Shown here in pieces: positions 35,966-47,782 of a stretch of 64,000 nt of DNA. The notes under the pieces are model-generated. The model was not told the origin of the DNA. It saw nothing but the letters and a program-made list of their open reading frames with translations, and did no database searches. This stretch comes from Cristatella mucedo. Lineage: Eukaryota > Bryozoa > Phylactolaemata > Cristatellidae. The position numbers and the translations under genes were made by a program. Positions within the stretch are counted from its first letter, which is position 1; the number at the start of each line of letters is the position of its first letter. The stretch lies in NCBI GenBank assembly GCA_009760855.2, contig WPIO01000190.1, positions 130,001 to 194,000 of the forward strand, given 5' to 3'.

Positions 35966-36586
35966 ATTTTGATGGTTACTAGTATAAGCTCAATCTGGAA
36001 GCAGCCGTGCAGCAGCAGCAGCAGCAGTGCAGCCGAAAGGAATGTCACTCGGCATAATGAACGTGTCGCGTTTTTCTTTTTCTTGGCATCTTTGGGACTC
36101 AGTGCAAATTCGTGCAGCCATTCTTGTTTGCTGTGATGCTCGGTATAGGCTCCAGTGAGCTTGTGTTCTCTAGCCCTACTTTCTTGGGTCTATCTATGCC
36201 TTTCTTGCTCCAGCCTAGTCGTGTGCAGGTACCGGAAGAATGTGGTCTGACGTGTTTCCTTAAAACGTTCTCTCCTGAATAACCCTGTGGGTGAAACTGC
36301 TGTGCAATCTTTTACTTTCAAAAGTTGCTTGCACAGACTTATCTGGCACTGCTTGGCTCAATTCCAAAAGCATAGATTAGTAGTCTGGTCACTTAAAGCC
36401 TAAATTGTTACGCTGTGCCTTTTTGCCGTGCCACTGTATCTGTGGTGGTGAGTTCGACTCTGCCTCTGTGTATTGCTGTGCACAATTGCGTGCGACAGTT
36501 GTCTGCTGTGGCTTCTAATGATTCCTCATCTCGCCGGCTCACTTGTGGCTGTATCCCTTGGTAATATTGCGAACGCTTCCATTTAG

Positions 36587-36681
36587 CCGCGCATGTATGC
36601 TGGGGACCTCTTCGACCTCGTCAGCTCGCATTTCAATCTCAAAGAGAAGGAATATTTCGGTCTTTACTTCATGGACGACAC
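36587..36681 (+). CDS. FRMD4: FRMD4 coding exon 2
   Basis: Residues 31-61, F1 lobe. The acceptor is CTTCCATTTAG and the donor GTGAGC. The translation contains GDLFDLVSSHFNLKEKEYFG, almost identical to the human FRMD4A block DLVASHFNLKEKEYFG, then LYFMDD. It ends phase 2. This is the strongest single match for the gene. Confidence 0.95.
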
Positions 36682-36871
36682 GTGAGCACTTGCCAGTCGA
36701 GGCGCACGCTGCAATCGCTTTGCAGCTGGCATCGCCGCTTTGCGCTGCACGTCGAGGGGGGCCTGGCAGACGTTTTCCAGTGACATGGCATGACTTGTCG
36801 GCCAGTAGTCTCGAGCTCACATGTTTTTATTAACTGGTTGGTAAGTATCACATGGCAATCTTAACATGCAG

Positions 36872-36967
36872 GAATCACCCGAATTGGCTGATGGCCGATA
36901 GGAAGGTTCTTGAGCATGACCTGCCACGATCAAAAGACGGATCTTTCCAGTTGTACTTTGCCGTGAG
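36872..36967 (+). CDS. FRMD4: FRMD4 coding exon 3
   Basis: Residues 62-93, F1 lobe end. The acceptor is TTAACATGCAG and the donor GTAATG. NHPNWLMADRKVLEHDLPR then FQLYFAVR match human HLNWLQLDRRVLEHDFPK and VLYFCVR. Phase is 2 on both sides. The preceding intron is only 190 bases. Confidence 0.95.
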
Positions 36968-37202
36968 GTAATGCTCGCGACACATGCACAGCCGCTGCCA
37001 GCCGCTTGTTGCAATTGCCTGAGAAGCTCGGCTACCTTTGATATTCGCTCACTTCTACTCGGTGTGCTTATCCTTCTACTGGAAGTCTCCTCCTTTATCT
37101 TGCCCTATTTTGCCATTTCTTCACTCTGTCTCTCTCTTTTTCACTCTGTCTCTGTCACTGTCTCTTTTACATCTTGCTATCTATCTTGCTCCACTTTTGC
37201 TT

Positions 37203-37365
37203 TACTGGTTTAGCCCAGTTGTTAAGGTGCTCGCATTGACCAAGGTCATGGTTAATGTATATGATGACCGAGTTCGTGGGCTCGAGCCCCATAGCATATG
37301 TGATCGCCTGAATAGAGATTAAGTTCTCTTACGGCGCCATACAAAAGTGAATTATTTATATTTTA
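37203..37365 (+). mobile_element. SINE-2 copy 1 (tRNA head fused to LINE tail)
   Basis: The A-box-like TAGCCCAGTTGTTAAGG and B-box-like GGGCTCGAGCCCC are followed by a 3' part GAATAGAGATTAAGTTCTCT and GGCGCCATACAAAAGTGAAT that is recognisably the LINE-A 3' end. It is in FRMD4 intron 3. Confidence 0.8.
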
Positions 37366-37537
37366 TCCTCGATCTTGTCTTTCACAGCTGCATGCCCTCG
37401 TGCTCCAGTCCACTCTTTGTAGCTGCTGCTACTGCTGCTCCCGAAGTGAGTGCAGCTGCCAGCGCCCCAGCGCAGCACCTGAAGCCGCTATGCAGCTCTC
37501 GAGACCGTGCTTAGTGCTGATGTCGAAATCTATTTAG

Positions 37538-37622
37538 GTTTTATGCAGAAAGCATAGCGCACATTCAGGACACCATCACTATCGAGTTGTTCTACTATCA
37601 AGCGTGCCAGTCCATCTATCAG
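37538..37622 (+). CDS. FRMD4: FRMD4 coding exon 4
   Basis: Residues 94-122, start of the F2 lobe. The acceptor is AATCTATTTAG and the donor GTACGA, phase 0 at the end. FYAESIAHIQDTITIELFYY matches human FYIESISYLKDNATIELFFL. Confidence 0.95.
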
Positions 37623-37922
37623 GTACGAGCCACTCTCCCCTGCTCCATTCCCACAACTCCTCGCGAACGACCCCGATGATCGGTCTCTCTGAGTCACTTG
37701 GTTGACAGGACATGCTACTTCCTTGTCCATTATTTGATTTGCAAGTGTGTTTTGTATTTCTGTCGAGTCTTTCGCATAAGCTTACTCTAGATTTATCCCG
37801 CTAGCCATCCATTGGGCACAGCACCCTGGGATGTACAGCTGTGACACCCTGGTTATGTCAGTTGCCTTGCTGGTTGTGCACAGCCTGTCAAGTTGGTCAT
37901 GCGTGTCGTTTGTCTTTATCAG

Positions 37923-38002
37923 GGCACGGTCGAGTGCGACAGCGACACAGTGTTCGAGCTGGCTGGCCATGCGCTGCAAGCCGCCGTCGGTGACTTCTCG
38001 GA
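37923..38002 (+). CDS. FRMD4: FRMD4 coding exon 5
   Basis: Residues 123-148, F2 lobe. The acceptor is TGTCTTTATCAG and the donor GTGAGT. DSDTVFELAGHALQAAVGDF matches human DSEVVFELASYILQEAKGDF. It ends phase 2. Confidence 0.95.
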
Positions 38003-40242
38003 GTGAGTGCAAAGTCGCATTGGCACTGCACATTGCTGCCGTGTACAGACAGAGAGAGGGTAGAGAGAAAGCTGGACATCGCTGCGCTGTAGAGACAGAG
38101 AAGGAGAGAGAGAGATAGGGACACAGAGAGAGACGCCACTTGTAGCATGATGCTGGCCGCTGCAGTGGCCCTGGCCTGCTATGGGCTGCTTCTGGCGGCG
38201 TGAGCGTATTTGGCATCGTGATCGGTGTTCAGCAGCAGCAGCAGCAGTTGCTGCAAACCGAATGTTATCGTAAAGGTTGAATAGATTTCTGCATGTGGTC
38301 GGCTGCAAAATTGTGGCCGGTCATTTAACAGCCGTCATTAGTGTGCTGACCTTGTGTGGCTCTGTCATTTGAAAGATCTGCCGTGCCGAGACACAGGCTG
38401 TGCGAGAGATGAGAGAGGGATTCGCCGAAAACCGCTCTTTGTTGCGGAATGTGGCAAACCGAACTCAAACTCTGTTTTATGGAGGTTTAAGATTTAGGGA
38501 GCTTTTATTAGGTGCTAGTATTTGTAGTCCAGCTAGGTGACAGAGAGGCTGAGACTAGACTGCTGGCTGCATACTCGTTATCAAGTGACATTCAAGCAAC
38601 TTACAGAATCCTCCACACCGAGCTTATGACAATTTTATTCAGAAACTTTGGCATCGAATCCAGGTCTTGATGTGAGCTGTAAAGTGTGCGTGCTCACCGC
38701 GTGGTCTGCTAATGTTGGTCACCTGCCCGTGCATTTGTCGAGCATCCTGTGTGAGAACAGCTGAGCTCCACCGGGGCGTAACACCGGTTTTGGCTTTACT
38801 GCTACGTTGTATTTGGAAATGGAAGTTCTGTTTAGCATTCGGCGTCTGAATGCCCCGAATTTGTTGGGGATGAGCCCTTGGTCCTTGGAGGAACCATCTA
38901 CATTTCCACATATAAACGTACTTGCACCCACTATCAGCATAAGCTATCCAGCCCTCTACCGTTAGCGAGCAAGTAACATGAATGAGGCACCCAATTATCT
39001 GTACTTATGCATGTAAACAAAAGTGTTTCGATAGTGAAGTCAAAGCATTGTGGGGCAAAATGCTAAGACCACACCCTTGATCTCCGGGGTGGCATCCACC
39101 CTTCTCTCAGCACATTTCTTACCTGTAGCTGCAATCTTTAGGGATTGCTATGTGGAAACCTGAAAAGCCATGGGTGATTGGACCAGTGGGCTAATTTTAA
39201 TTGTTTGCCGGGCAAGGCATAAGAAGTGCTGGGATAACTCTATTAACCGGCACTAACTGGTCAAAGTGTATCTCACTGTAATTACACTATCAACCATTAG
39301 CCTGAAGAACATGGATGATGCCATTCGATGACCATCGCTGGTTTCAAGCCTTTCCTTGGCTGAGGGGGGTTGTCTATTATACAGGTTCATTTCCCACATT
39401 ATGCAGATTGTGTGCAGCCTTATTACCTCTCTCTGCTCTACAAGGCGTCCGTGAACAAAGGTGTCAAGCCACGCTGCCTGCAAGGAGCCGAATCGTGGAG
39501 GCACTTGATCGAGGTGCCGATTGCTACCAGTAAGTGGCTGCAAGGACTTTCGAGGTTGCCCGACCCTCTTCCCTCCCGAAGGGCATGCCTCCTCCGGTGA
39601 CAATGATGGGCAATCAAAGGGCGCCGGTGGCATTGCTGAAGGGCACGTCTGCTGGGTCCTGCTCCTCCCTTCCTCCCTCCCTCCCTCCCTCCCTCCAGAC
39701 CAAGCCGTGGAACCAGGAAGCCGTGCTGGCCAGGCCGAGCTCCAACCATGTCCAAGGTAGCAGTAGCTTACTAGACACTCAGACTCATGTGGCCAGGATC
39801 AAATCTGACGATAATTAGGGGGTCAGATGGCCAGAGGGTCTCCGACTGCCATCGAGGAGGCCTTTTCATGAACGAATCATGAAAAATGCATCGTGGCTGC
39901 AGTTACTAGCGATGTGCTGGCAGTTGAAAGCTTGCAGCACCTGCGGCTGTATACAGATGCCTCGAAGCTAGCTCGACATGAAGCCGCAGGCATTGAATCC
40001 GTGAGCAGTAGGGCAGGGCCATGTCACCTGACCGGCAGGCCCATCGATGTCTGGGCCTGCGCAGCAGACGAATTGCAGCAAAAGCTACCAACGCGAGCAC
40101 TCTGTCAGCTCAGCTAGTGGCTGCGCAGCCTTCTGCTGGCCGTCCGGCAACCAGCTGAGCTGACGTGCAGCCTTCTGCTGCAGTGCAGCTGCAGGGTCAC
40201 CGGCAAGCCTGTATGGTAGGTGTCTGCATATAGCCCAAGCAG

Positions 40243-40288
40243 CAGGAGAGACCTGGGAGGCAGATGACAGCCTCTCGGGTCTCTCCTG
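40243..40288. repeat. Imperfect 18-bp inverted repeat
   Basis: Arms 40243-40260 and 40271-40288 pair at 16 of 18 positions with a 10-base loop. Core: CAGGAGAGACC and its complement. Confidence 0.85.
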
Positions 40289-40549
40289 TGCTAGCTCACT
40301 GCCCTTTCTTTGTCCGATGACGTGTCATCGTTTGCCTATGCAAATATAGGCAATTCAGCTATGAATTAGTAATCAAAGATGCGATCGCTTATGGTTTTTG
40401 GACTTCTGCTGGTGCAATGACTTAGTCTGCAGAAGCTTGTAAGGGAGGGAGAGAGAGAACGATCCAGAAAGACAAAAGCAAGAGGTGCGGAAAGGCAAAA
40501 GAGGCACCGAGGAACCGAGTGAGTAGGAGAGGGTGGAGGGAGAGACAGA

Positions 40550-40550
40550 C

Positions 40551-40613
<63 letters not shown>
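40550..40613. repeat. (GA)n microsatellite
   Basis: About 30 GA units. Confidence 0.95.
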
Positions 40614-40615
<2 letters not shown>

Positions 40616-40982
40616 CAGACGAATTTTGCAAGTTTTCCCCACCCGCATAGATAAAAATCCTGGCCCTGCCACTGTATGTTATTGTGGGGGATTGCTTAAC
40701 GTAGCATTCGTCGCTACCTACTACCTACTACCTACTACCTAGCTGCAGATTAACTTGTTGCTGCGACTGATCTGGGTGCTCGTGCCTATATGTTGTGTGC
40801 AAATGTGGTTATCTGGTGACGAGGCAGGCAGGCAGCAGAGGCGGCGGCAGTGCGCCTCTATCGGTGCAGCACCTTGAATTGGCTTCTGATCGCAGTTTCC
40901 TGGTCGCCATGCTGTGCGTGACTGCCACCGTCTCCTCCGCCTGCTTCAACCGACCGCTGTGCCGCTGTCGTTCTGTCTGCAG

Positions 40983-41132
40983 AGATTGGTACCAGCGAGG
41001 TGGCATGCGAAAGTTCGATCTCATTCCGACTCAGACGCTTCGCGAGCACCCGTCCATGCACTACTGCGAGGATCGCGTGGCCTCCGCTTACCGCACTCTG
41101 CAAGGGCAGACCCGAGGACAGAGCATCGTCAA
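40983..41132 (+). CDS. FRMD4: FRMD4 coding exon 6
   Basis: Residues 149-198, end of F2 and linker. The acceptor is CGTTCTGTCTGCAG and the donor GTGAGT. TQTLREHPSMHYCEDRV and LQGQTRGQSIV match human TQALKEHPSLAYCEDRV and LNGQTRGQAIV. The preceding DWYQRGGMRKFDLIP differs from the human DLKKLPALP region. It ends phase 2. Confidence 0.95.
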
Positions 41133-41159
41133 GTGAGTGGCCGCCGGCGCATGCCCAGG

Positions 41160-41192
41160 GAGCTGCAGCCGCCGCCGCGGCGGCTGCAGCTC
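41160..41192. repeat. 15-bp perfect palindrome, 3-base loop
   Basis: Arms 41160-41174 and 41178-41192 (GAGCTGCAGCCGCCG and its complement). It lies 28 bases past the exon 6 end and could fold in the pre-mRNA. Confidence 0.9.
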
Positions 41193-41989
41193 TTTCAGCG
41201 AAAGTGCTGGACTCGGACAAGTGGCAGCATGCTTCTTCCGAACATGTCTGCCGCTTGCAGCCTGGCGTCTCGGCCATTTTCTATGTATCAGTACTCGAAG
41301 GTGACTTCCTTTGCCAGGGAGTTTGCATCAATTTCGAGTCGACTGGCTAGGCTTGCTAAACGAAGCCACGAGAGACGATCCGAAATCTTTAAAGGTTTAG
41401 AGCTAGCTTTCTTTTTTCACGAAGCCCACTTTTAATATTTACCCTCGAGCCCACTCGGCTATCGGCGGGCGGTGTAGGACAGAGTTCCGGGGGTGGTGAA
41501 AAGGGGGGCTCGGTGTCGGCTCAGATAGGTAAGTTCGCCTGGTCCTTCCATCTTGGGTCAATTTCTGCGACCCGGCACCTTTGCCTCGACTCCAAGCCAA
41601 CACTGTCTGGTCGATGCAGCCTTGGCCCTTCGCCCGGCCAGCCCGGCTTGCTCATCCTGCTCACGAACTCAATTGACGCCGCGTAGCCCTTGATTTTAGC
41701 TATACTTGTGTGATATGTTGCGAGCTCCTGCACATGCTCACGCGAGGTTTCGATTTAGCGAGACTTTCGATTTAGCGAGACAACCTTGGACGAATTTTGC
41801 TGTGCATTGCCCCCCCCCCCCTGGCTAAGTTGTGTTCTGTGCCAACTTTAGCTTTTGCGGTCTGCCTGTAGGAGAGTTGTCCTTGTTATTAGACAGCCGG
41901 CAGTACTGTGCACGCCTTGTTCGTGATGAGTAGTAACTCAGCCTTTAAAACTTGCTCTTGGGGCCGGGTAGTGCTCGTTTCTGTTTTCA

Positions 41990-42460
41990 CCGCTGCAGCT
42001 AAAGGTTTGATTGACTTCCTGCGCAAGCTCCCCTACCCCATGCATGGGTGTGGCAAAGCAGAATTTGTTCATGACTGACTGTCGTGGGTGTATTCAAGTA
42101 TTTTCTATTAGTTTTATGTCTCAGCTAAAGACGCATCTGTTCTTCTCATCTTTCTCTGTGCCCCAGCAGGATTGTCTTTTTTTTGGTTCCTGTGTGCTTT
42201 GCATGCCTATCTGTTTATGATTCAGTGCATGTAGCCAGTGGGGTCCTTCCTACTAACCAGCAGCACTGGATGTGGTGTCTTGTGTGCTTTTGCATGCTTA
42301 TTTAAGCTGGCTACCATGCTGGTCATTAATTAACTCACCGTTAGTGCTACTCGAGCAAGAAGTTATAAAGTACTTAGAGGTTTGTCACTCTTACTGTGTT
42401 ATACAAACCACTTGTATTATTATTATTGTTGTTGATGATGTTGTTACTGTTATAATTATT
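41990..42460 (+). mobile_element. Degraded LINE 3' end
   Basis: The translation reads QLKTHLFFSSF, the C-terminal LINE signature. Downstream, a TAAAGTACTTAGAGG-like tail and TTATTATTATTGTTGTTG follow. It resembles the 7.27-7.50 kb fragment. Confidence 0.65.
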
Positions 42461-42736
42461 AAAGGCTCTGCCTGTCTGCTCAGAGAATCTTCTAGAGCTG
42501 AGCCGGTGAGAGATGATTAGAAGCTACTCTTTACGTGGTCAAACAATCTGGCAAACTAGAAAAATGGCCAAGACCATAAGAAAGTGCAATGAACATCGGG
42601 GAAAGTTGGTCTAGCTTGTATTGCAAAAGTTTGACTGTGAAAATGCAGCTTTAAGCTTTAAATGGTGCTTTGTGTCTGGAGGTCCTAACTGTAGCTCTTT
42701 ACCCTCCTCACATCAATTGATGGATAACGTTCATCG

Positions 42737-42782
42737 TGTGTGTGGGTGTGTGTGCGCGTGTGCGTGTGTGTGTGTGTGAGCG
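42737..42782. repeat. (GT)n, imperfect
   Basis: GT and GC dinucleotides. Confidence 0.85.
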
Positions 42783-43190
42783 CTCGTGCGTGTGCCTGGC
42801 CGTGAACGTGTGGACTCATTCGCTCACACCTTCCTGGACGGCTTGGCTTGGGTCTGGCTGCACTTCTTCCTATGGCTGCACTGTCGTTTTGGAGGAGGGA
42901 ATGGCTTGTTTCGGAAAGCTGAGGGGGTGGCACACTGATCGCCTGCCAGATTGTCTGACTCTCTTGTCTGATCCTTTCAGTGACTTGTCAATTTGTCTGT
43001 CATTATTAGCTACTCGTGGTCTTCTCTATCCTGGCCTTCCCTTTCTTGGCATTGTAGATCTCTCTGAATGTCTACTGTGGCTGGCTGCTAGCGCTTTGTG
43101 AGGGTACTTGCTTTATCAGTTTATCACTCGCTCGGCTCAGCACCAGGCTGCAGGCGTACCGAGCTGCTCGGCCGCCATGCGCTGGCAACA

Positions 43191-43210
43191 CCCCCCCCCC
43201 CCCCCCCCCC
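43191..43210. repeat. poly-C run
   Basis: Twenty C in a row. The exact length may be a sequencing approximation. Confidence 0.9.
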
Positions 43211-43859
43211 GCCACTCGCCGGCAACCGCAGACAGCCGCCACGGCTGCTCGTGCCTCGTGCTTTTCAGTGCCGGCTAAAGGAATAAAGCGAGAGTGTTGC
43301 AGCGACTGCTGTCGCGCTCTGCAGTGCATAGCTCCGTCCTTACCTGGGCGCAGCCAGTGCAAAGTCGTGAGAACTGGGCGGCTGCCGTGTCTGACCAACC
43401 TCGGCCGTTCGTTTGTTCCGCGCCCCTAGTCTTTGTTGGCGTGCAAGCCGCCGCCAGCATTGTTGACGTGCTGGCTGAAATCCCGGCGACCTGCAGTGGC
43501 AGCCTTGTGCGCCGCCACGCATGGCTTACGATATTTCGGCTGTAAGGCTCAGGCAGCTTGCGCAGCGCGACAGCGGGCCGCCGATGTATGAGTTGCAGTG
43601 GGTGGAGGACGAGGCTGCTGCATCGGCCGCAAGATGGAGCCGCCCAGTCGCGAGAGCCCCCGGCGCAGCGGCTGCTGCTGCCGCCGCTGTTTATTTCTTT
43701 GTGCACGTGTTGCCACCGACTTTGCTGCTTCTCGGCTTCGAACGAGGCCGGGCTCTCGCTGGTCGCCGCTCTCTGCACTGCACTTGCCGAGCCGGAACGA
43801 CCGCAGCCGCCGCTAGTAGGCTGCTGCGAGAGAGCGCTCTCCGGCGCTCCTCCTTGTAG

Positions 43860-44004
43860 CTACATGAGCATAGTGGAAAGCCTGCCCACGTACGGCATTC
43901 ATTACTACGAGGTCAAGGACAAAGGCGGCATACCCTGGTGGCTGGGATTGAGCTATAAAGGGATCGCTCAGTACGACCACACCGACAAGAGGACGCCGCG
44001 TCGG
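43860..44004 (+). CDS. FRMD4: FRMD4 coding exon 7
   Basis: Residues 199-247, start of the PH-like F3 lobe. The acceptor is CTCCTCCTTGTAG and the donor GTAGGA, phase 0. YMSIVESLPTYGIHYYEVKD and GGIPWWLGLSYKGIAQYD match the human protein almost residue for residue. Confidence 0.96.
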
Positions 44005-45511
44005 GTAGGAGCCAAGCCGTGCAGCTGCAGCAGCTGCTGCTGCTGCTGCCGAGCGTGCCGCCCTCGTCAATGCTGCTGCTGCCGTCTCGCCTGTTGGGGT
44101 CAACTTCCGGTCTGTGGTATGGTAGATGCCTTCGAGGGTGCCTTGGAGGTGCTCACTCTCTCTGCGGGTGCTCGACATCAAAGGGCCTTGCTTTGGCATT
44201 CGGTTCAGTTTGGTTCTGTTGCTTAATAGCAGTTGCACTTTAACTTTTGCCATTCCACTGACGCATGTCCACCGGCTTGCTTCTGATGCAGTGGTGGGTA
44301 TGATCGATTGTGACGTCAGCAGACATTTCGTTCCATCCTCTTGACTGTAAACGACCAAATGTAAAAGAAGTGGCCAGTGGCTGTGCAACTTTGATGGTTG
44401 CGCTAGCTGCTGCCTAGGATGGCTGGCAACATTCTTGACTTGCACGATGATTTCTGGCTTAAAATTGTGCTTTTTAGGATGTGCTTTTTTAAAACGACTG
44501 TTTTACTTTACTACTCGGGGCTGTAAGCATTTTCACGCTCTGGAGCGATGGAATTGCTATCAGGTATCAGGTTGTTGACGTTAAAGCTGCATAGCAAGCG
44601 TCCCTGTTAAGCAGTGTGCTGCCGGCTACTGGTGACTTTGTCACAGGGTGGTGCCGAGCTGTGGACAGGGGAGGGGCTCATAGATCCCTTGCATTTCCTT
44701 TGGACAGAGTGGTTTCGAGAAGGAGCGCGTGCTCCAGGCTTGCCTGGAGGAATGTCATGCTCCCTTAGCCTCAAGTGATTGGTCATTTCTGGCAATGTCA
44801 ATGTGCGACACTGGCTGCTATCTTAAATCTTGGGTGCATGAACATCAGTTCGCATGGAATGGCAGGTTGGTACACCGGACAGAAAGTAAAAAGAGTTTGA
44901 ATGCAATCAGATGCTGATGGGGGAGGGTGGGTAGCAGTAGCACAGTAGCAGTAGTGAGTAAGCAGGCTTGAGGCAAAAAGATGGCATGCCAATTTTGCCC
45001 TCGGTTATGTAACGTCCTATACATTCAATGTACTTTAGGATTTCGCGAGACTATAGAAATGAGACTGAGACCATTGTTTAGTGTGAAGTTAGGCAGCTAG
45101 TGGAAGTGTTAACTGCAGTGCGGTGAAGTGGCTGTGGTTAAGGGTTCGACTCAACTGCGGTAGCATTTACTTGATCCAATCACAGCCTGCTGTATCTCTA
45201 AAACGTTGGTGGCTGCTGTCCATGCTTGGTTGCTCTGAGAGACGACTGTGTTGATCTATGTCAGTCCGTGACTCCGTGGTGCCATGACTACCAAGCTGCT
45301 GCGCTCCCTGTAGCTATCCACCAGACTCATAGTCTGAGCAGCTCGTGCTCTGTGCAAATAGAGCTGCTCATCTCGGGCCTCAGTGAGAGGCATTGAAGTT
45401 CAGTTAGGACGCTGAGGTCGATGAAGGATAAGAAGCAGTGAAGCAGCAGCAGCAGCAGAGATAGGTAGGGCCGAGCAGAGTGGTCAGGTAAAATGACAGC
45501 GCCGAGTGAAA

Positions 45512-45690
45512 GACAGGCTAACAATATAATTCACTTGTACAGCGCTCGGAGAGAACTGAATATGTATATACTCTTCATGCTGTTCACGTGTGTCAGTCAC
45601 GCAGGGCTCGAGCCCACAGCCTCGGTCGTCAAAGGCTAGCAGCTGGACCCCCTGGTGGGCCATTTTCGGTCGGCCTAAGAATTGTGAAAG
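45512..45690 (-). mobile_element. SINE-2 copy 2, partial head
   Basis: On the minus strand a B-box-like GGGCTCGAGCCCTG is followed downstream by CAGTTCTCTCCGAGCGCTGT and ACAAGTGAATTATATTG, the LINE-A-type tail. Confidence 0.65.
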
Positions 45691-45944
45691 CGGGTTCATG
45701 CAAGGAGCTTCGCGTCTTCGAAGTGTGCTCGCGTGATCCAAGCCCTTCTGCCGGCCCCAATGGCAGCAGCAGCAGCCACAGCAGGAGGACGACCTGCTGG
45801 GTGAGACAGCTGCTTTGCTTCCACACTCATAGCGTGCACAGCTCAGCTCCGAGATGCGACTCGCCGGCGCTAGCGCCATGCCTACCCAGAGCTCTAGCAT
45901 TTAAAATAAGACTTTTGCTTGTGTGTGTGCGTGCGCGTGTTATT

Positions 45945-46080
45945 CGTGTTGTTTATCAAGCATGATATTACTCACCATTCAATCGTGGTTTCCTTTGCAG
46001 CAAATGTAAGGCACCTAGAAAGAGATTGAGTTCTCTGAGGGCGCTTTATCAAGTGCATTATTGTTATTATTATTATATGT
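45945..46080 (+). mobile_element. LINE-A 3' end, 5'-truncated
   Basis: TTATCAAGCATGATATTACT, TTTGCAGCAAATGTAAGGCA, CCTAGAAAGAGATTGAGTTC and an ATT tail are nearly identical to 28875-28998. A relatively young truncated insertion. Confidence 0.88.
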
Positions 46081-46087
46081 GCAAATA

Positions 46088-46265
46088 GTATATATAAATT
46101 ATGTGTATTTCATTTGTATAGCGCCCTGGGACAACTTGGTCTTTATTCAGGCGCTTTGTATATGCCAAGGGGTCGAGCCCACGACCTTGGTCCATCAATA
46201 CATTCATCTTGACCTTGATTGGGGCACCTTAACAACTGGGCCAAGCCGGGTTTCATCTTGTAGCG
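46088..46265 (-). mobile_element. SINE-2 copy 3, complete
   Basis: Read on the minus strand: TTGGCCCAGTTGTTAAGGTG (A box), GTGGGCTCGACCCC (B box), then AAGCGCCTGAATAAAGACCA and GGGCGCTATACAAATGAAAT (LINE-like tail). Confidence 0.85.
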
Positions 46266-46299
46266 TTTGGCTAGAACTCCGGCTCTGGCCACTCGTTTA

Positions 46300-47390
46300 G
46301 TAACTGGCGCTGTCATTGTGCTGAGATGCCATTCTGTGTGAGCCCGGGCGTGTGCCTCTCGAGTTAAACAAATGCCGGGCCAGTGTGTCAGTTCCCGTGG
46401 TGCTGTTTAATTTAAAGCAGCCAAGAAACCTCACACTTTGCCCTACCTTCGTGCCATACCCACGCACACGGGCCGAGCTCGGGAATTCTGCTGATGCGAT
46501 GGGGAAAGGGTCTGGTCTCAACGAGCGGACCGGGGAAAACCGTGTAGTCGTTTGTAGAAAAAATCCTATGTGACAGTATAATTAAATTCAGCTGCCAGTC
46601 TGACGACATGATCCGTGTCAGCGTGACCCTTGACCTGGCTGCTGCTCCCCTCCCTCCTCCCCCTCCCCCTGATGGATGCCACCACTGCCTATCGTCTCTT
46701 CTCATCTTCTCAGCGTCCAAGCCTGGCGCCTGGGCTTCGCCGTGCTCTCGTCTCTTTGGCGAGTCTTCCTTAGGCAGGGCAGCATTTGCGCAGCGTCCTG
46801 TCGTACTTGTGAAGGTCGATGCGACCTTATGCTGTCACTTCCAGAAGCAGGCGAGCTGGCTGTCCGACTGCACGGCCGACGACCCTTGCAAAGGCAGCGC
46901 TGCGTGCCATCGCGGCTTGCCGCCAGTAGCCAGCGTCTGGCCACGGCTTCGGTGCCAGGAGCAGCTACGGCCCACCCCTCCAATGGCAAAGTGTCTCTGA
47001 TTCTCCTTACTGACCCTTGACTTGCCAAGAGGGCGGTAGCAGGGTGGTTTTTAGTTCCGTTGAGGCTCAGAGAAGCAGTGAAAGATGGGAAAGTGTGCAG
47101 ATTGTTGTGTTAAGATCGTAATGGAGAATGCATACGCCAGCCTACGACAGTGCCATGCCGAGATGTTGTCTGCTGGTTCTAGGCTGGGGGGGGGGGCTCT
47201 CCCGACCTGGACTGGCCAATCGAGGCGCAGCGCTCCTGCTGCTGGCGCTAGCAACGGCACTGGCAATCAGAGCGCAGCGTTCCTGGGTGCAGACGACGAT
47301 GGAAGCTCCGGTTAGATTAACGTCTGCAGAGAAGAATCGTCGACTAAACACTGTCGAGTTCGGTTGTGTTCCGAGTGCTCCAAGTCGTTT
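46300..47390. other. FRMD4 intron 7 segment, nothing assigned
   Basis: GC-rich with several overlapping ORFs on both strands. None carries a recognised motif or fits FRMD4. Confidence 0.4.
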
Positions 47391-47399
47391 GCTGTTTAG

Positions 47400-47528
<129 letters not shown>

Positions 47529-47782
47529 CTCACAACAGTCGAATGCAACTTTTCGAATGCTACTTGTCCGGAGGGGCATCTGACCGGCACTGCTTGTGCA
47601 CGCCGAGCAGACGCGAGCTTGCTGAAGGAGGACCGACTTCTGTACAGAGGGACTGCGGCAGCGCCTCTGCTGAGGCATGCCTGTCTGTGCTTGTAATCGT
47701 GTACAATAATAGTGTATACACATTGTACATAAATAATGTGAAATATGCTCGTCGATGCTAATGAGAAAATGGGATAGTAGCT

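Larger units (their letters stand above)
38003..40982 (+). other. FRMD4 intron 5, with unassigned exon-like blocks
   Basis: An intron of 2980 bases. It contains three short blocks with good splice-site consensus and open frames (39385-39529, 39699-39756 and 39938-40000; see findings), a hairpin at 40243-40288 and a GA repeat at about 40550. No extra exon is needed here: exons 5 and 6 join in frame at a conserved position. Confidence 0.6.
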
